From IMG/VR virus record IMGVR_UViG_3300007735_000631, positions 1 to 33,163 of that record: a stretch of 33,163 bases of DNA; one strand, 5' to 3'. How positions within the stretch are numbered: the stretch's first letter is position 1; every line of letters starts with the position of its first letter. Position numbers and translations under genes: made by a program. The notes below the pieces were generated by a model. It searched no databases and was not told where the DNA came from. It worked only from the letters and a program-made list of their open reading frames with translations. This document shows, piece after piece, positions 19,185 through 27,906 of the stretch. The DNA is from a virus.

Positions 19185-20585
19185 TTACCTTCTGTATGGA
19201 TTATTTGCTTTTGCAAATGGGTCTGGAGGAGGAATAAACTTAAATCCACGCAAACTCTTATTGTTTTCGTAGAAATAGTTTTCAGCCTGTTCAGCGTATG
19301 CTTTTTTCTTTTCACTTAAATAAATAATTTCTTTCAAAGCAGATTTTTTAGCCTCCAATGAAACTGATGGGTTATCTAAAGAACCAGCAGCTTTATCATA
19401 TCGTTCTGCATCAGCATTTGACGTACTACCACCAAGTTTAGGAGAGTTCAAAACTAATGTCTGTGCTATTGTTTTTAATTTATCATTTGCATCTTTAGCA
19501 TCTGAACTAATGCCAAATGCTGCCCCAACACCCTTAACACCAGCTTCAAATTTTGTACCATATGCTTGGTCTAATAATGGCGAAGCTCTCATTGCAGCAC
19601 TAGCCATATCATCAGCTTTATTAGCTTCTGATTTCTCTTTGTTAAGAATATCCAACTCTTTCTTCTGAGCATAAGAGAATTGTTCTGGCTTATTAGCTTC
19701 TGTTGCTGTTTTAAGTGCCAACAATGTAGCAGTATTTTGTGCTTGCAATTGCTTGTATTCAGCAGAGTCTTGTTGTCCTTTTTCCTTTAAGTCAATCATT
19801 GCTGTTTGAAATGCTTGGGTTTGTGCTTGTGCCGCTTTAATAGTATCTTGAGATTGTTGGAAAGTTTGACTTCTAAATATAGCATCAGTAATTTCTTTTG
19901 CTCGTTGGTCAGCTTTCTCAGGGTCAATCAGACCTTTATTAAAGCTAGTCGCATACTGAGTAGCAAGATTTTTAAGATGTGTAGGGATAGTTGGGTCAGT
20001 TGTAAACTGTAAAAACGGATTGTCTTCTTGACCACCAGCACCAAGAAACCCTGCTTTACGCAAGTCAGGAACAAGTTTAGCCATTTGCGACAATGACGCT
20101 ATTGGGTCATTTGACAACATAGCTAAGGCTTGTAACTTGTTAGGGTCAATGGTGCGTGTAGTCTGAGCAGGTTTTACAGCCATATCAGGCATTAAATTAC
20201 CCTCCTCATCACGAGCAGGGAATTGGCTTGGTTGACCTTGGAAAGTTACTTGTTCTGGCGTAGTTGTAGTGCTAAAGATTTGAGGCGCAAGTTGACGCAT
20301 TTGTTCTTCTTGCTTACGCTTACGCAATAATTCTTGCAGTTGGTATGTCTGCAATTGTTCTTGCATTACATCCTTCATACCGCCCTTATAGGCTTTCTGA
20401 CCAAGTTGCAAGCCTTCAGCAATAGATTGCCCTGTGTTACCGCCTTGGAACAAACGTCCTGCTAAAGCATAGAGTGCTTGTGCTTGGGCATCGTCACGAT
20501 TACGAGTAATGTCCTCTGGAGACATACCCAGAAGACCCATAGTGCTTGAGCCACCAGTACCAAAAATGTCTAATAGTCCAGCCAT
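19185..20585 (-). CDS. Virion protein, probable ejection protein (466 aa)
   Basis: The N-terminus is Gly-rich (MAGLLDIFGTGGSSTMGLLGMSPEDI), then predicted helices (DDAQAQALYALAGRLFQGG, QSIAEGLQLGQKAYKGGMKDVMQEQLQ). The middle and C-terminal parts are rich in Gln/Ala/Lys helices. This N-terminal pattern (GLLDIFG followed by ALYALAGRLFQGGN) is common in structural proteins of environmental podoviruses, typically adjacent to other internal proteins. No enzyme motif is visible. It is 2 nt from the next gene and likely co-translated. Confidence 0.7.
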   Translation of the reverse strand: MAGLLDIFGTGGSSTMGLLGMSPEDITRNRDDAQAQALYALAGRLFQGGNTGQSIAEGLQLGQKAYKGGMKDVMQEQLQTYQLQELLRKRKQEEQMRQLAPQIFSTTTTPEQVTFQGQPSQFPARDEEGNLMPDMAVKPAQTTRTIDPNKLQALAMLSNDPIASLSQMAKLVPDLRKAGFLGAGGQEDNPFLQFTTDPTIPTHLKNLATQYATSFNKGLIDPEKADQRAKEITDAIFRSQTFQQSQDTIKAAQAQTQAFQTAMIDLKEKGQQDSAEYKQLQAQNTATLLALKTATEANKPEQFSYAQKKELDILNKEKSEANKADDMASAAMRASPLLDQAYGTKFEAGVKGVGAAFGISSDAKDANDKLKTIAQTLVLNSPKLGGSTSNADAERYDKAAGSLDNPSVSLEAKKSALKEIIYLSEKKKAYAEQAENYFYENNKSLRGFKFIPPPDPFAKANNPYRR

Positions 20586-20587
20586 AT

Positions 20588-21439
20588 TTAACCTACTTGA
20601 AAGTAAGGATTGATTACAGCGTCAGCATTTGAACCACCCCAATTACTAAGCCAATTACCACCTAGATTCTTATATAGTCCACCACCAACAGCAGCCAAAC
20701 CAAGCACATTTTGTAACATAGATGTGTCTTGCGTTCCACTAGCGGTAGTCTGTCCAACTCGTCCTAATGGATTCCCATAGACCAATGATAGATAGTTCTG
20801 CAAGTTCTGTTGTGGTTGGTTTTGCAGGAAGTTAAACTTAGCAATGTCAGATTGCATTTGCTGACCTTGATAGCCTTCACGCATTTGACCTGCTTGCAAC
20901 ATTTGCTGAATGTCTTGATAGTCAGCACCAGCCATTTGAGGCGCAGCCATCGTAGCGGCTTGTTGTCTTGCTCGCTCATCAGCATAGTTCTGGTAAGCCA
21001 GTTGTCCAGCAGTATTAGCCAATTGTTGACCAAACTGACCAGTAGCCCTGTCTTGCAAAGAACCCATAGCACCAGAGCCATAACGTCCTGCTAGACTAGA
21101 TTTAGATGCAATGTCGCCTAAAGTCGTTTTAAACTGAGTCTCAGCAGCACGAGCAGCAGGTTGAAACGCACCTTGAAAGAATGGATTACCACCCAAGAAG
21201 CCACCAGAAACTGTGTTCTGGAGTTGATTCTGTGCAGACTGTAGTAGTGGGTTACCCAAAGAAGCACGAGCCTCTAAAGCCTGTAATCCTGTCTGAGTGG
21301 TAGTGGATGGAGAAACGTAGGTTTGACCACCATAGTATTGAGGGCCACCGCCCTGATACAACTGCTGTGCTTGCTGTAATCCATAACCTAGAAAAGGTTG
21401 GATTGTTGGGTCAATTTGTGATGTGGTAGTAGTTCCCAT
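20588..21439 (-). CDS. Gln/Gly-rich virion protein (283 aa)
   Basis: A 283-aa protein with an N-terminus typical of structural proteins (TTTTSQIDPTIQPFLGYGLQQAQQLYQGGG). It contains a run of Gln/Ala-rich helices with Gly turns (GRYGSGAMGSLQDRATGQFGQQLANTAGQ, MLQAGQMREGYQGQQMQSD). The C-terminus is Gly-rich (GLAAVGGGLYKNLGG). Composition and place suggest an internal or ejection protein. The ATG at 21439 has an AGGAG site. A candidate promoter (21489-21517) lies just upstream. Confidence 0.72.
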   Translation of the reverse strand: MGTTTTSQIDPTIQPFLGYGLQQAQQLYQGGGPQYYGGQTYVSPSTTTQTGLQALEARASLGNPLLQSAQNQLQNTVSGGFLGGNPFFQGAFQPAARAAETQFKTTLGDIASKSSLAGRYGSGAMGSLQDRATGQFGQQLANTAGQLAYQNYADERARQQAATMAAPQMAGADYQDIQQMLQAGQMREGYQGQQMQSDIAKFNFLQNQPQQNLQNYLSLVYGNPLGRVGQTTASGTQDTSMLQNVLGLAAVGGGLYKNLGGNWLSNWGGSNADAVINPYFQVG

Positions 21440-21488
21440 CTTTTACTCCTAAAAGTTCGGATTCCAAGATGGGTCATCCATAGAATCC

Positions 21489-21517
21489 ATTATACATAAA
21501 TTATTAAAATCAACCAA
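21489..21517 (-). promoter_or_regulatory. Candidate promoter ahead of the ejection-protein genes
   Basis: On the minus strand, TTGGTT (21517-21512) and a perfect TATAAT (21494-21489) are 17 nt apart, in the 70-nt gap before the 283-aa gene; the -35 overlaps the preceding stop. It is one of the few gaps in the structural block. The -35 matches only in its first three bases. Confidence 0.5.
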
Positions 21518-22289
21518 TAATTGCATACCGATACGTCTTATTAGCCGTTGAATTGGCAAAGTGGCTAATCGTAGCCGTACCCTGTCCTTGAGAACTAGCA
21601 TAGATGTTTGTCAATGAATTTACTGAAACAAAGTTCATTGTGGCAATTAAAGACGCTGTAGTAGGTCTAGTAGGGCTTGTTCCAGCAGCATAAAACTGTA
21701 AGGAAACATTGGTACTTGGTGCAGACCAATATAACTCAATGTAATCATTAGCCGCTAGGTCTAAAAAGTAGTTCCATCCGACAACTGTATGCCCATCAAT
21801 TCCACCATGAGAACTAGGAACACCAATAAGACCAGTAGAGCCAACAATATTAGTGCCATTTTTACGCAACCAAACGCTTACATCATGCTCTTGAGTATCT
21901 GTATTTTGAAACTGCCCAGACCATTGGAAGTTATAAACTCCTGCGTTTTTAATATTTATCCTAGAACTATTGCTTAAAGTTATTCCATTAGAAACGTCTG
22001 TAGTGTCTAAAGTCATTGCATAGGCAGTATTTGCCGCAGCTAAAGTCTGGTCAACAACGCTCTGGAAAGCCCCATATGGGGTGTAATCAGCATAAGAAGC
22101 ACTAGAGATAGGAACAAATAGGATTACGCTTTCTGGGCCAATCCTTCTGTCTGTCAAAGTGGTACTTGTAGCACCACCAGTTGCCAGAGTCAAAGTCCCT
22201 GTGTTATTAGTCTTTCCGTCCATGATGCCACGGACGACTTCAGCTACTGCCCTCTGGTCACCACCAAACGCAGGTAGGCTTCTAAACAT
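21510..22289 (-). CDS. Tail/virion surface protein with beta-sandwich domain
   Basis: A 259-aa protein. The N-terminus (MFRSLPAFGGDQRAVAEVVRGIMDGK) is a typical short virion-attachment start. The rest is beta-rich, with the segment INIKNAGVYNFQWSGQFQNTD...DVSVWLRKNGTNI and YIELYWSAPSTNVSLQFYAAG, as in C1q/TNF-like or jelly-roll domains on phage surface proteins. It is likely a tail accessory or decoration protein. The ATG at 22289 shares its last base with the preceding stop. Confidence 0.75.
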   Translation of the reverse strand: MFRSLPAFGGDQRAVAEVVRGIMDGKTNNTGTLTLATGGATSTTLTDRRIGPESVILFVPISSASYADYTPYGAFQSVVDQTLAAANTAYAMTLDTTDVSNGITLSNSSRINIKNAGVYNFQWSGQFQNTDTQEHDVSVWLRKNGTNIVGSTGLIGVPSSHGGIDGHTVVGWNYFLDLAANDYIELYWSAPSTNVSLQFYAAGTSPTRPTTASLIATMNFVSVNSLTNIYASSQGQGTATISHFANSTANKTYRYAIIG

Positions 22290-23728
22290 CAGCGAACCCC
22301 TTGTGGAGTTACATCCACATCCACGGAGATAGCGTTATTCCAGTTAGCACCAGTAGGAGTCACTTTGAGTCTGTGATACCTACCTGCGCTTCTTAAGGGA
22401 ACACGATTCTCGGAACTAGCAGCCACGGCAGTATTAAAACTTACACCTTGGTTTAGCAATGTACGAGAGGCAATAGCCACAGTCGCAGAGCCATTGTCAA
22501 CAATAGGTCTAGCTAGGGTTACTACTGAGTTAGCACCAATGTCCAAGTCACCAGTAGAAATTACGGCTGTTTGGTTAGCACCTGTAAAACTCATCACACG
22601 AGTGGCTAAAGTACCACCCAAAAAGTATTTACCGCCAACATACAAACGTGAGTCCAAAGAAGTGGTCAAAGCATCAATAGAACCAGAGATACTATCTAAT
22701 TGCTCAAGCGTTACAGACGATGTAGAGGCTTCAGACAAGTAGTCTGTACCTGCATCCCCATAAGTCCACTTTTGCGTCTTAAAGTTGTAAATCAGTACAT
22801 TCCTGTTTCCATTAACAGATTTGTAATTCCAGATTACAAGTTTACGGATAGGGTCAACGGCAGCAGACATAGTTCCATAGTCTGAATCCGAGGCATCTTG
22901 TAAAAAGAATCTATCTACTTTTTCTGCGCCAATAGGTGTGACGTTTTGTCCATCACACAAATAAAATCCATCGTCAGACAAAAAGAAAGTTATACCTTGG
23001 TATTGTGCAATTGAGCCAGCTACCATACATCCCTTGCCACGAGAGATATTGTCAAACTGGAAAATGAACGGAGTTCCTACATAACTCATTCTATGAATTG
23101 CTCGCTCTAAAAGAACAAGACCAAACTCACCACCACGGATTCCTACAATCTGTCCACCATCAGGAATGTCCTGATAATCAGACTGAGTGTTTACGTTCTC
23201 AGTCCAATCTGTTTCATCATTTAATGCTGACCAACGCACACGATATTGTTGTTGTGTCGTTTCTAGTGTATTGGCACAAACCACAAAATCACGAACCACA
23301 GTAATGAATTTAGCAATAGGCGCAGTAGCCGATAGGTCAGCAAACGATGTAGATGTTCCTAGCGTCCATGCTTGGAGTCTTTCAGCATTGTTTGTAGTGA
23401 TTACAGTCTTGCCAAACTGAGTAAAACGAACCCTATCGTTAGCACCAGTTGTCATGCCAGTTTTAACCTGAGTGATAGCCCCTACACCGCTTACTGTATA
23501 AATCTTGGTAGAACCAGCCGCAAACAAGGCAGTATCACCATTGGGTTGCTTGGCAGCGTAGAGTGAAGTTAAATCCTCAGCAGCATTACTCGATGAAAAC
23601 GTCACAGGCGCAGGGAATGGGCCATAACCGATAGCCTGAGAAACCACGTTCTTAGCGTCAGTCAACGCACCAGACACGCTAGGTTGGTCAGGCATCCACT
23701 CACCAAAAGTTAGTTTTGTCGTAGCCAT
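22289..23728 (-). CDS. Tail nozzle / DNA-stabilisation-like protein
   Basis: A 479-aa beta-rich protein with repeated short strands and turns (SLYAAKQPNGDTALFAAGSTKIY, GQIVGIRGGEFGLVLLERAIH, GITFFLSDDGFYLCDGQNV), consistent with a beta-propeller. Size and order (after the adaptor gene, before tail/surface genes) match podovirus nozzle proteins such as P22 gp10 (packaged-DNA stabilisation protein). Sequence likeness to gp10 is at the level of layout and motif style only. The ATG at 23728 overlaps the repeat-protein gene by 19 nt and has a strong AAGGAA site. Confidence 0.72.
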   Translation of the reverse strand: MATTKLTFGEWMPDQPSVSGALTDAKNVVSQAIGYGPFPAPVTFSSSNAAEDLTSLYAAKQPNGDTALFAAGSTKIYTVSGVGAITQVKTGMTTGANDRVRFTQFGKTVITTNNAERLQAWTLGTSTSFADLSATAPIAKFITVVRDFVVCANTLETTQQQYRVRWSALNDETDWTENVNTQSDYQDIPDGGQIVGIRGGEFGLVLLERAIHRMSYVGTPFIFQFDNISRGKGCMVAGSIAQYQGITFFLSDDGFYLCDGQNVTPIGAEKVDRFFLQDASDSDYGTMSAAVDPIRKLVIWNYKSVNGNRNVLIYNFKTQKWTYGDAGTDYLSEASTSSVTLEQLDSISGSIDALTTSLDSRLYVGGKYFLGGTLATRVMSFTGANQTAVISTGDLDIGANSVVTLARPIVDNGSATVAIASRTLLNQGVSFNTAVAASSENRVPLRSAGRYHRLKVTPTGANWNNAISVDVDVTPQGVR

Positions 23729-24600
23729 GTATTACTTCCTTGAGACTGAATTGTCCAATCGTTGTCATTAGCAGCAACTGGTGTCCATGTATTTGAATCT
23801 ACTGAAACTGTTGTCCAAGTATTTGTGTCTCTGCTTACTGGTGTCCAAGTGTTGTCATCTACGACAACAGGAGTCCAATTGTCACCAAGGATAACGCCAT
23901 TAGCAGTAATCGTAGCAGTCGCAGTAAACGCAATCACATTTCCATATGTAGCGTTAGCTTGTGCAGATACGTTTGCATTAGCCGTAACACTTGCTATCGC
24001 ATCTCTAACCTTGATTGCATCAGCAGTTACTGTAGATGTTCCGTTAACACTAGCAGAAGCGTTTTGCTGACGGATACCAATTGCGCTTACTGTTGCATTA
24101 CCAGTAATACTTGCGACACCTTCAGCGACAATACCGCCATTTGCGACAACTGTAGCTACGCAAGTAACGGAGGCAACGCCATCCTTGATGATGCCACCAA
24201 CAGCAGTTACATCAGCACTACAGGTAACGCTTGCACTAGCAAACTGAACACGGATAGCATCACAGATAACAATCGCTACTGCGTCTATTCCTACTGTAGC
24301 GTTCTGTACCCTAGTTCCTGCGCATGAGGCACTAGCAGAACATTCAATGCTTGCACTAGCGTATTGAACCCTTACTGCATCTGCTGTAACAGTCGCTGAA
24401 CCATCTACTGCCCCACTACCAAACTGAACCCTAGTACCATCGGCTATAACGCTTGCAGACGCAGTTACAGACCCATAGGCATCCCATAGGGTTACAGAGG
24501 TTTCATAAAGTGGACTATCGAGTGTGAGTGTTAAGTCATCAATGCTAGACTTTAAATTGTCTAGCGAGTCAATTGTCCACGGAGGCAGTAAGTCAGCCAT
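23710..24600 (-). CDS. Two-tier repeat protein, probable virion protein
   Basis: A 296-aa protein. Residues 1-40 are unique (LLPPWTIDSLDNLKSSIDDL...). Residues 41-240 are ten 20-residue repeats, mostly in exact register, of the kind ASASVTxxAxVTADxxRVQ, with alternating Ala/Ser/Val small residues suited to a beta-solenoid or stacked strands. Residues 241-296 are about five and a half 10-residue repeats of the type TWTPVxxDxN. I recognise no named domain. Position between the 128-aa tail-fibre-like gene and the nozzle gene indicates a tail or surface part. A regular 20-aa array followed by Trp-containing 10-aa units suggests an elongated spike or spacer with an adhesive end (inference). Confidence 0.85.
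   Translation of the reverse strand: MADLLPPWTIDSLDNLKSSIDDLTLTLDSPLYETSVTLWDAYGSVTASASVIADGTRVQFGSGAVDGSATVTADAVRVQYASASIECSASASCAGTRVQNATVGIDAVAIVICDAIRVQFASASVTCSADVTAVGGIIKDGVASVTCVATVVANGGIVAEGVASITGNATVSAIGIRQQNASASVNGTSTVTADAIKVRDAIASVTANANVSAQANATYGNVIAFTATATITANGVILGDNWTPVVVDDNTWTPVSRDTNTWTTVSVDSNTWTPVAANDNDWTIQSQGSNTWLRQN
23713..23880. repeat. 30-bp coding tandem repeats (10-aa units)
   Basis: About five and a half units encode the TWTPV(S/A)xDxN-type decapeptide at the C-terminus of the repeat protein. The ggtgtccaagt/attt core is nearly unchanged between units, so this part looks young or subject to recombination. Confidence 0.88.
23881..24480. repeat. 60-bp coding tandem repeats (20-aa units, ten copies)
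   Basis: Ten in-frame 60-bp units, residues 41-240 of the repeat protein, keep period with almost no indels. The protein pattern is conserved but the DNA has diverged more than in the 30-bp array. Confidence 0.88.
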
Positions 24601-24601
24601 C

Positions 24602-24988
24602 TCACGCTAAAGTAACGCTCAATGAACCAGCAGCAATGCGGAACACATCACCAGTTGCAATAGTCTTAGAAGCGTCTAATGGTGTGTGATACAACAGATT
24701 ACCTGCGGTAGAAGCATCACGAATACCAACATAGGCAACAGTACCCCATGAGCCACCAGCTTGAGGAAACTCAATAGCAGCAGAGTTGGTAGTTGCACCA
24801 TTGCTAGGCGCACCAAATGTAATTGACTGACGAGCATAGCTAGTACCAGATACTTCTGTACCTGTGTCAGCGTCTGTTGGGTCAGATGTATAAAGGGCTA
24901 AGTACACAGTTGTTGGTGCTGTGTACGTTGTTGCTCTCAATGTGCCGTTAATCAGCGCATTTTCGAGATAGTTACTAAGTTCAGCCAT
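24602..24988 (-). CDS. Small tail-fibre-like structural protein (128 aa)
   Basis: A 128-aa protein that matches a widespread family often labelled tail fibre or structural protein: an N-terminal helix (LSNYLENALINGTLR), VYLALYTSDPTDADTGTEVSG, YARQSITF, WGTVAYVGIRDA and a terminal SLSVTLA. It has a beta-sandwich composition. It sits between the adaptor and the repeat protein, in keeping with a tail-attached role. The TGA is 1 nt from the next ATG. Confidence 0.85.
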   Translation of the reverse strand: MAELSNYLENALINGTLRATTYTAPTTVYLALYTSDPTDADTGTEVSGTSYARQSITFGAPSNGATTNSAAIEFPQAGGSWGTVAYVGIRDASTAGNLLYHTPLDASKTIATGDVFRIAAGSLSVTLA

Positions 24989-24992
24989 AGTT

Positions 24993-25613
24993 TCACCTTG
25001 GAGTTAGTTTCATTGCTAAAGGAACACCAGAATACTGACCTTCTTCGTCAGACTTGGTTAGGGACGCAATCGCTCTGTCATACATAGTTCCCCATGTATT
25101 GATTCGTGCGTCATTCATTAAGTAAGGCTCTGCTTCAATCAAAGAAGCGTAGAGCAAAGCATCTGGTGCTGTTGTCAAAAATGTATTACTTGTATTACTG
25201 CTAGACAAGTATGCTGGCGCAGAGTAGTACAGTAGTTTTACTGTGTAAACACCATCAGGAGGAGGAGACACTTGAAAGTCATTAGCAAGAATAGTGTAAG
25301 ACTTAGGAACACCAACTTCTGATGTTCTAGGGTCATTAGACAATGCTGATGGACTAGAGTAACTTAATGGCTGAATTGGGTTTGTCATTACAACAAAATC
25401 ACGCACCTGCAAAAAGTCAGCAGGTATTTCAATGGTATTGTCACCAGATACTGTAGCAGTCGTAACGGATTTCAACATCTGGCGAATACGCAACTCTCTA
25501 CGGAGTCGGTTTTCAGCAAATGTAATAAAGTCTGGAATCTGAGAAGTTAAGTCAGACCTAGCCAAGTAGTTGGCTATTGAAGTCTGCAAGTCAGAATATG
25601 TTGAGAGGCTCAT
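24993..25613 (-). CDS. Head-tail adaptor, SU10 adaptor-like / gp4-like
   Basis: A 206-aa protein. It shows the adaptor pattern of short-tailed phages: MSLSTYSDLQTSIANYLARSDL...IPDFITFAENRLRRELRIRQM at the N-terminus, a beta domain (NTIEIPADFLQVRDFVV, VYTVKLLYYSAPAYL) and a C-terminal helix (ALLYASLIEAEPYLMNDARI...MYDRAIASLTK). Homologues form the ring under the portal that connects the nozzle. Its position after capsid-related genes fits. The ATG overlaps the 101-aa gene's stop as ATGA. Confidence 0.85.
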   Translation of the reverse strand: MSLSTYSDLQTSIANYLARSDLTSQIPDFITFAENRLRRELRIRQMLKSVTTATVSGDNTIEIPADFLQVRDFVVMTNPIQPLSYSSPSALSNDPRTSEVGVPKSYTILANDFQVSPPPDGVYTVKLLYYSAPAYLSSSNTSNTFLTTAPDALLYASLIEAEPYLMNDARINTWGTMYDRAIASLTKSDEEGQYSGVPLAMKLTPR

Positions 25614-25915
25614 ACCACTCCAGTTCTAGTGCGCCACGCACGATTCATTGGGTCATTTAACCAAGCAGCAAAACGCTTGTCATCCAGAACAGCAAAGCCA
25701 CGCATGATTCCTTGTTTGTTCAAGTCATCAATAACTGTCATAGGAATGGATGCAACTTTATTGCCAAATAGTTGGTCAGACCATCTTGCTCGCTCATCGT
25801 ACGAGTTATATTCTTTTTTATTCTGCTCAACAATGTCAGAAACATCCTGACGAGTCTGGATAATGATGCCACCTTCGCCATCAGCATGAACAGCAGTTTG
25901 TCTAAAGTTTTCCAT
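25610..25915 (-). CDS. Conserved virion-region protein (101 aa)
   Basis: A 101-aa protein. The segments EYNSYDERARWSDQLFGNKVASIPM, VIDDLNKQGIMRGFAVLDDKRFAAWLNDP match a family I have seen between capsid and adaptor genes in environmental podoviruses. The function is unknown; by position it may be a minor head or head-completion protein. It lies directly after the capsid terminator. Confidence 0.8.
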   Translation of the reverse strand: MENFRQTAVHADGEGGIIIQTRQDVSDIVEQNKKEYNSYDERARWSDQLFGNKVASIPMTVIDDLNKQGIMRGFAVLDDKRFAAWLNDPMNRAWRTRTGVV

Positions 25916-25945
25916 AGTGCAATTCTATCAGTTTGACTAGAAAAG

Positions 25946-25980
25946 AAAATGCCCCAGAGGTTTAAGTCTGAGGCATTTTT
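25946..25980 (-). terminator. Intrinsic terminator after the capsid gene
   Basis: On the minus strand an AT-flanked stem (TGCC-T-CAGA paired with TCTG-G-GGCA, one mismatch, 8-nt loop) is flanked by A-runs and T-runs (TTTTCTTTT downstream). It follows the capsid stop at 25996 by about 15 nt, so transcripts may be trimmed or ended here, favouring capsid over tail. The flanking AAAA/TTTT makes it usable on either strand. Confidence 0.85.
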
Positions 25981-25995
25981 CGGGGTTACCTTAGA

Positions 25996-26946
25996 TTAAG
26001 GTGTCAAGTCAGCAATGATGCCATGTGCTGCTTCGTTCTTAACTTCCAAAGTGTACTCAGCCAACAACTGTGTGCTTTCGTTGTCACCAGTTACAGCCAA
26101 CTCGTTGGTCTGGAAAGGACGCAGATAGGCTACAGCAGCCATGTCGGGGTCAAGCACAAACGCAGTTTCATCACAGCTATTGGTAGATGTCATAAAGCGG
26201 TTGGGAACAATTGAAATTGCACCGAAATCGCTCAGGTAAACATCGGCCGCTGAAATGATAGTCGTAGGCGCATTGCTTGGGGCCATGAAACGCTGTGCAG
26301 CAATACCTGTGAAAGCGGAAACTGTCTGCTTGTGAGCAGGGTTAACCATCAACACTTTGGGATTGCCACCAGAGGAGTAAACGCTCTTAACAACAGTTTG
26401 CAACAAGGCTTCTGTGAAAGTGCGGTTTGTGCCGTTGGTACGAGCAGTAGTGCCAGAAGCACCAGCAGAACCACTAGTTCCAAAAGAACCATTGGAAGCT
26501 AACCATGCTTGCAGACCACCCAATTTACGAGCAGTAGAAGAATCACCATTGGTAGCAACTTGGTTGCTCAACAGGGAAGTCTCCATGTCACGCTTAATTT
26601 CGGCCGATGCTTTCGCAAGTTGATAGGCTTTTTCTGATTTGCGGCCCGCCTTATCGACAGATTGCAAAGTGCCAGAAATCTTTACAGTCTTCTGTGCAAT
26701 CTGAGTGCGGTTGCCTACACGAGTCGTAGGAGACATAGTGGCATCAGATGCCGTGGCCCCTTCGACTGCGTAGTTCGTTAAAACCGCAGCGGAAAGTGAA
26801 TCCGTTTGCCACTCGTGATAAACAGCAGTTGCCTTTGTTTTGCCGATAGACGACATAAATGGGACATCTGTTGGTGAAATCGAGTAGATAACATCCGAAA
26901 GGTCTTCACGCTGACCAATAGCGGTGTACGTTTGATAGGTAGCCAT
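25996..26946 (-). CDS. Major capsid protein, SU10-type
   Basis: A 316-aa protein with the signature of the SU10 major head protein family (DUF5309-type HK97 fold): an N-terminal QTYTAIGQREDLSDVIYSISPTDVPFMSSIGKTKATAVYHEWQ arm, TQIAQKTVKISGTLQSV, RKLGGLQAWL and a C-terminal AYLRPFQTNELAVTGDNESTQLLAEYTLEVKNEAAHGII. It follows the scaffold gene at 18 nt with a GGAG site. It forms the icosahedral shell. Confidence 0.95.
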   Translation of the reverse strand: MATYQTYTAIGQREDLSDVIYSISPTDVPFMSSIGKTKATAVYHEWQTDSLSAAVLTNYAVEGATASDATMSPTTRVGNRTQIAQKTVKISGTLQSVDKAGRKSEKAYQLAKASAEIKRDMETSLLSNQVATNGDSSTARKLGGLQAWLASNGSFGTSGSAGASGTTARTNGTNRTFTEALLQTVVKSVYSSGGNPKVLMVNPAHKQTVSAFTGIAAQRFMAPSNAPTTIISAADVYLSDFGAISIVPNRFMTSTNSCDETAFVLDPDMAAVAYLRPFQTNELAVTGDNESTQLLAEYTLEVKNEAAHGIIADLTP

Positions 26947-26964
26947 AATTTAATACTCCAAAAT

Positions 26965-27888
26965 TTATAAAAATCGTTCAAATGCTCTGGCTGCGTCAGT
27001 AACTTTTCCAGTTTCACGCAGCCTTTGCATAGCCTGTTTATCTTGTGAAGACCTTGTAGGAGGCGCAGAAGTCCCAGAACGCATCATCTTAGGGGCAGAC
27101 TGGAGTTTCTTATTCAACTCTGGTTTGCTCTTTTGAAGTTGCTCATACTTCATTGCTTTATACAAGGTATGCACAGCACGACTGTCATACACGGAACTGA
27201 GTTCTTGGTCAGACCATCCAACAGACTTCGCATAGTCACGGATTTGTTTCCGTACCGCATCACCCTGTGGCGTAGCTAACTCAGGAATCAGACTAACTAG
27301 CTTCTCAGATTCTTGACGGAGATGGTTTTGCAAAGAGGCTTGTTGCTCGGCTTGTTGCTGTTGGGCAATGCGTTGCTGTTCATTCCTGACTACTGCTAAC
27401 TGTTTCTCACGCTGACTCTGTTCAGCTACCGCTACCGCATAACCGATAGGGTCTGTTTCCTTTAGAACTTCTAAGTCCACACCCTGATGTTGCTGCGTAA
27501 GGAAGCTATCCAACGCTTGCAACTTCTGAGCATATGCTTGTCGCTCTTGTTTCACATACTCTAAATGATTACGTTCAGCTTCAATTGCCTTACGTTGTTC
27601 AGCTAGAGCCTGAGACTTTTTAGTGTAGTCCGTACCTTGTTGATAACCCTTGATAAGTTCGTCTAGTTCTACTTCGACTTCCTCACCAGATGCTTTGACT
27701 TTATATCTCTGCTTGGGTTGTTCTTCTTCTTCAGAATACTCAACTTCATCAGTCTCTTGAATTTCCTCTGACTGTTCCTCGGCTTGGCCTTGTTCGGCTT
27801 CCTCAGAATCACCCATCAGACTTTCAAACGCTGAAGCGGCTTGGTTTACATTTAGGCTTTCACTCCCTTGTGGGTTGGTGTTTTCCAT
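26965..27888 (-). CDS. Scaffolding protein
   Basis: A 307-aa helical, highly charged protein: an acidic N-terminus (DSEEAEQGQAEEQSEEIQETDEVEYSEEEE), a small beta domain (YKVKASGEEVEVELDELIKGYQQG), long Gln/Lys coiled coil (about 90-200) and a basic C-terminus (APPTRSSQDKQAMQRLRETGKVTDAARAFERFL), the usual capsid-binding end. Order portal-side to capsid-side and the composition are diagnostic. It organises procapsid assembly and is lost on maturation. Confidence 0.88.
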   Translation of the reverse strand: MENTNPQGSESLNVNQAASAFESLMGDSEEAEQGQAEEQSEEIQETDEVEYSEEEEQPKQRYKVKASGEEVEVELDELIKGYQQGTDYTKKSQALAEQRKAIEAERNHLEYVKQERQAYAQKLQALDSFLTQQHQGVDLEVLKETDPIGYAVAVAEQSQREKQLAVVRNEQQRIAQQQQAEQQASLQNHLRQESEKLVSLIPELATPQGDAVRKQIRDYAKSVGWSDQELSSVYDSRAVHTLYKAMKYEQLQKSKPELNKKLQSAPKMMRSGTSAPPTRSSQDKQAMQRLRETGKVTDAARAFERFL

Positions 27889-27906
27889 TTGTCATCTCAA
27901 TAATCA

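Noticed and set aside
21449-21490. 13-aa ORF just before the 283-aa virion gene
   Set aside because: Its ATG lies within the candidate -10, and it is too short to separate from chance.
23959-24327. 122-aa Cys/Ser-rich plus-strand ORF opposite the repeat protein
   Set aside because: It is the antisense reading of the 60-bp repeats and has no ribosome site.
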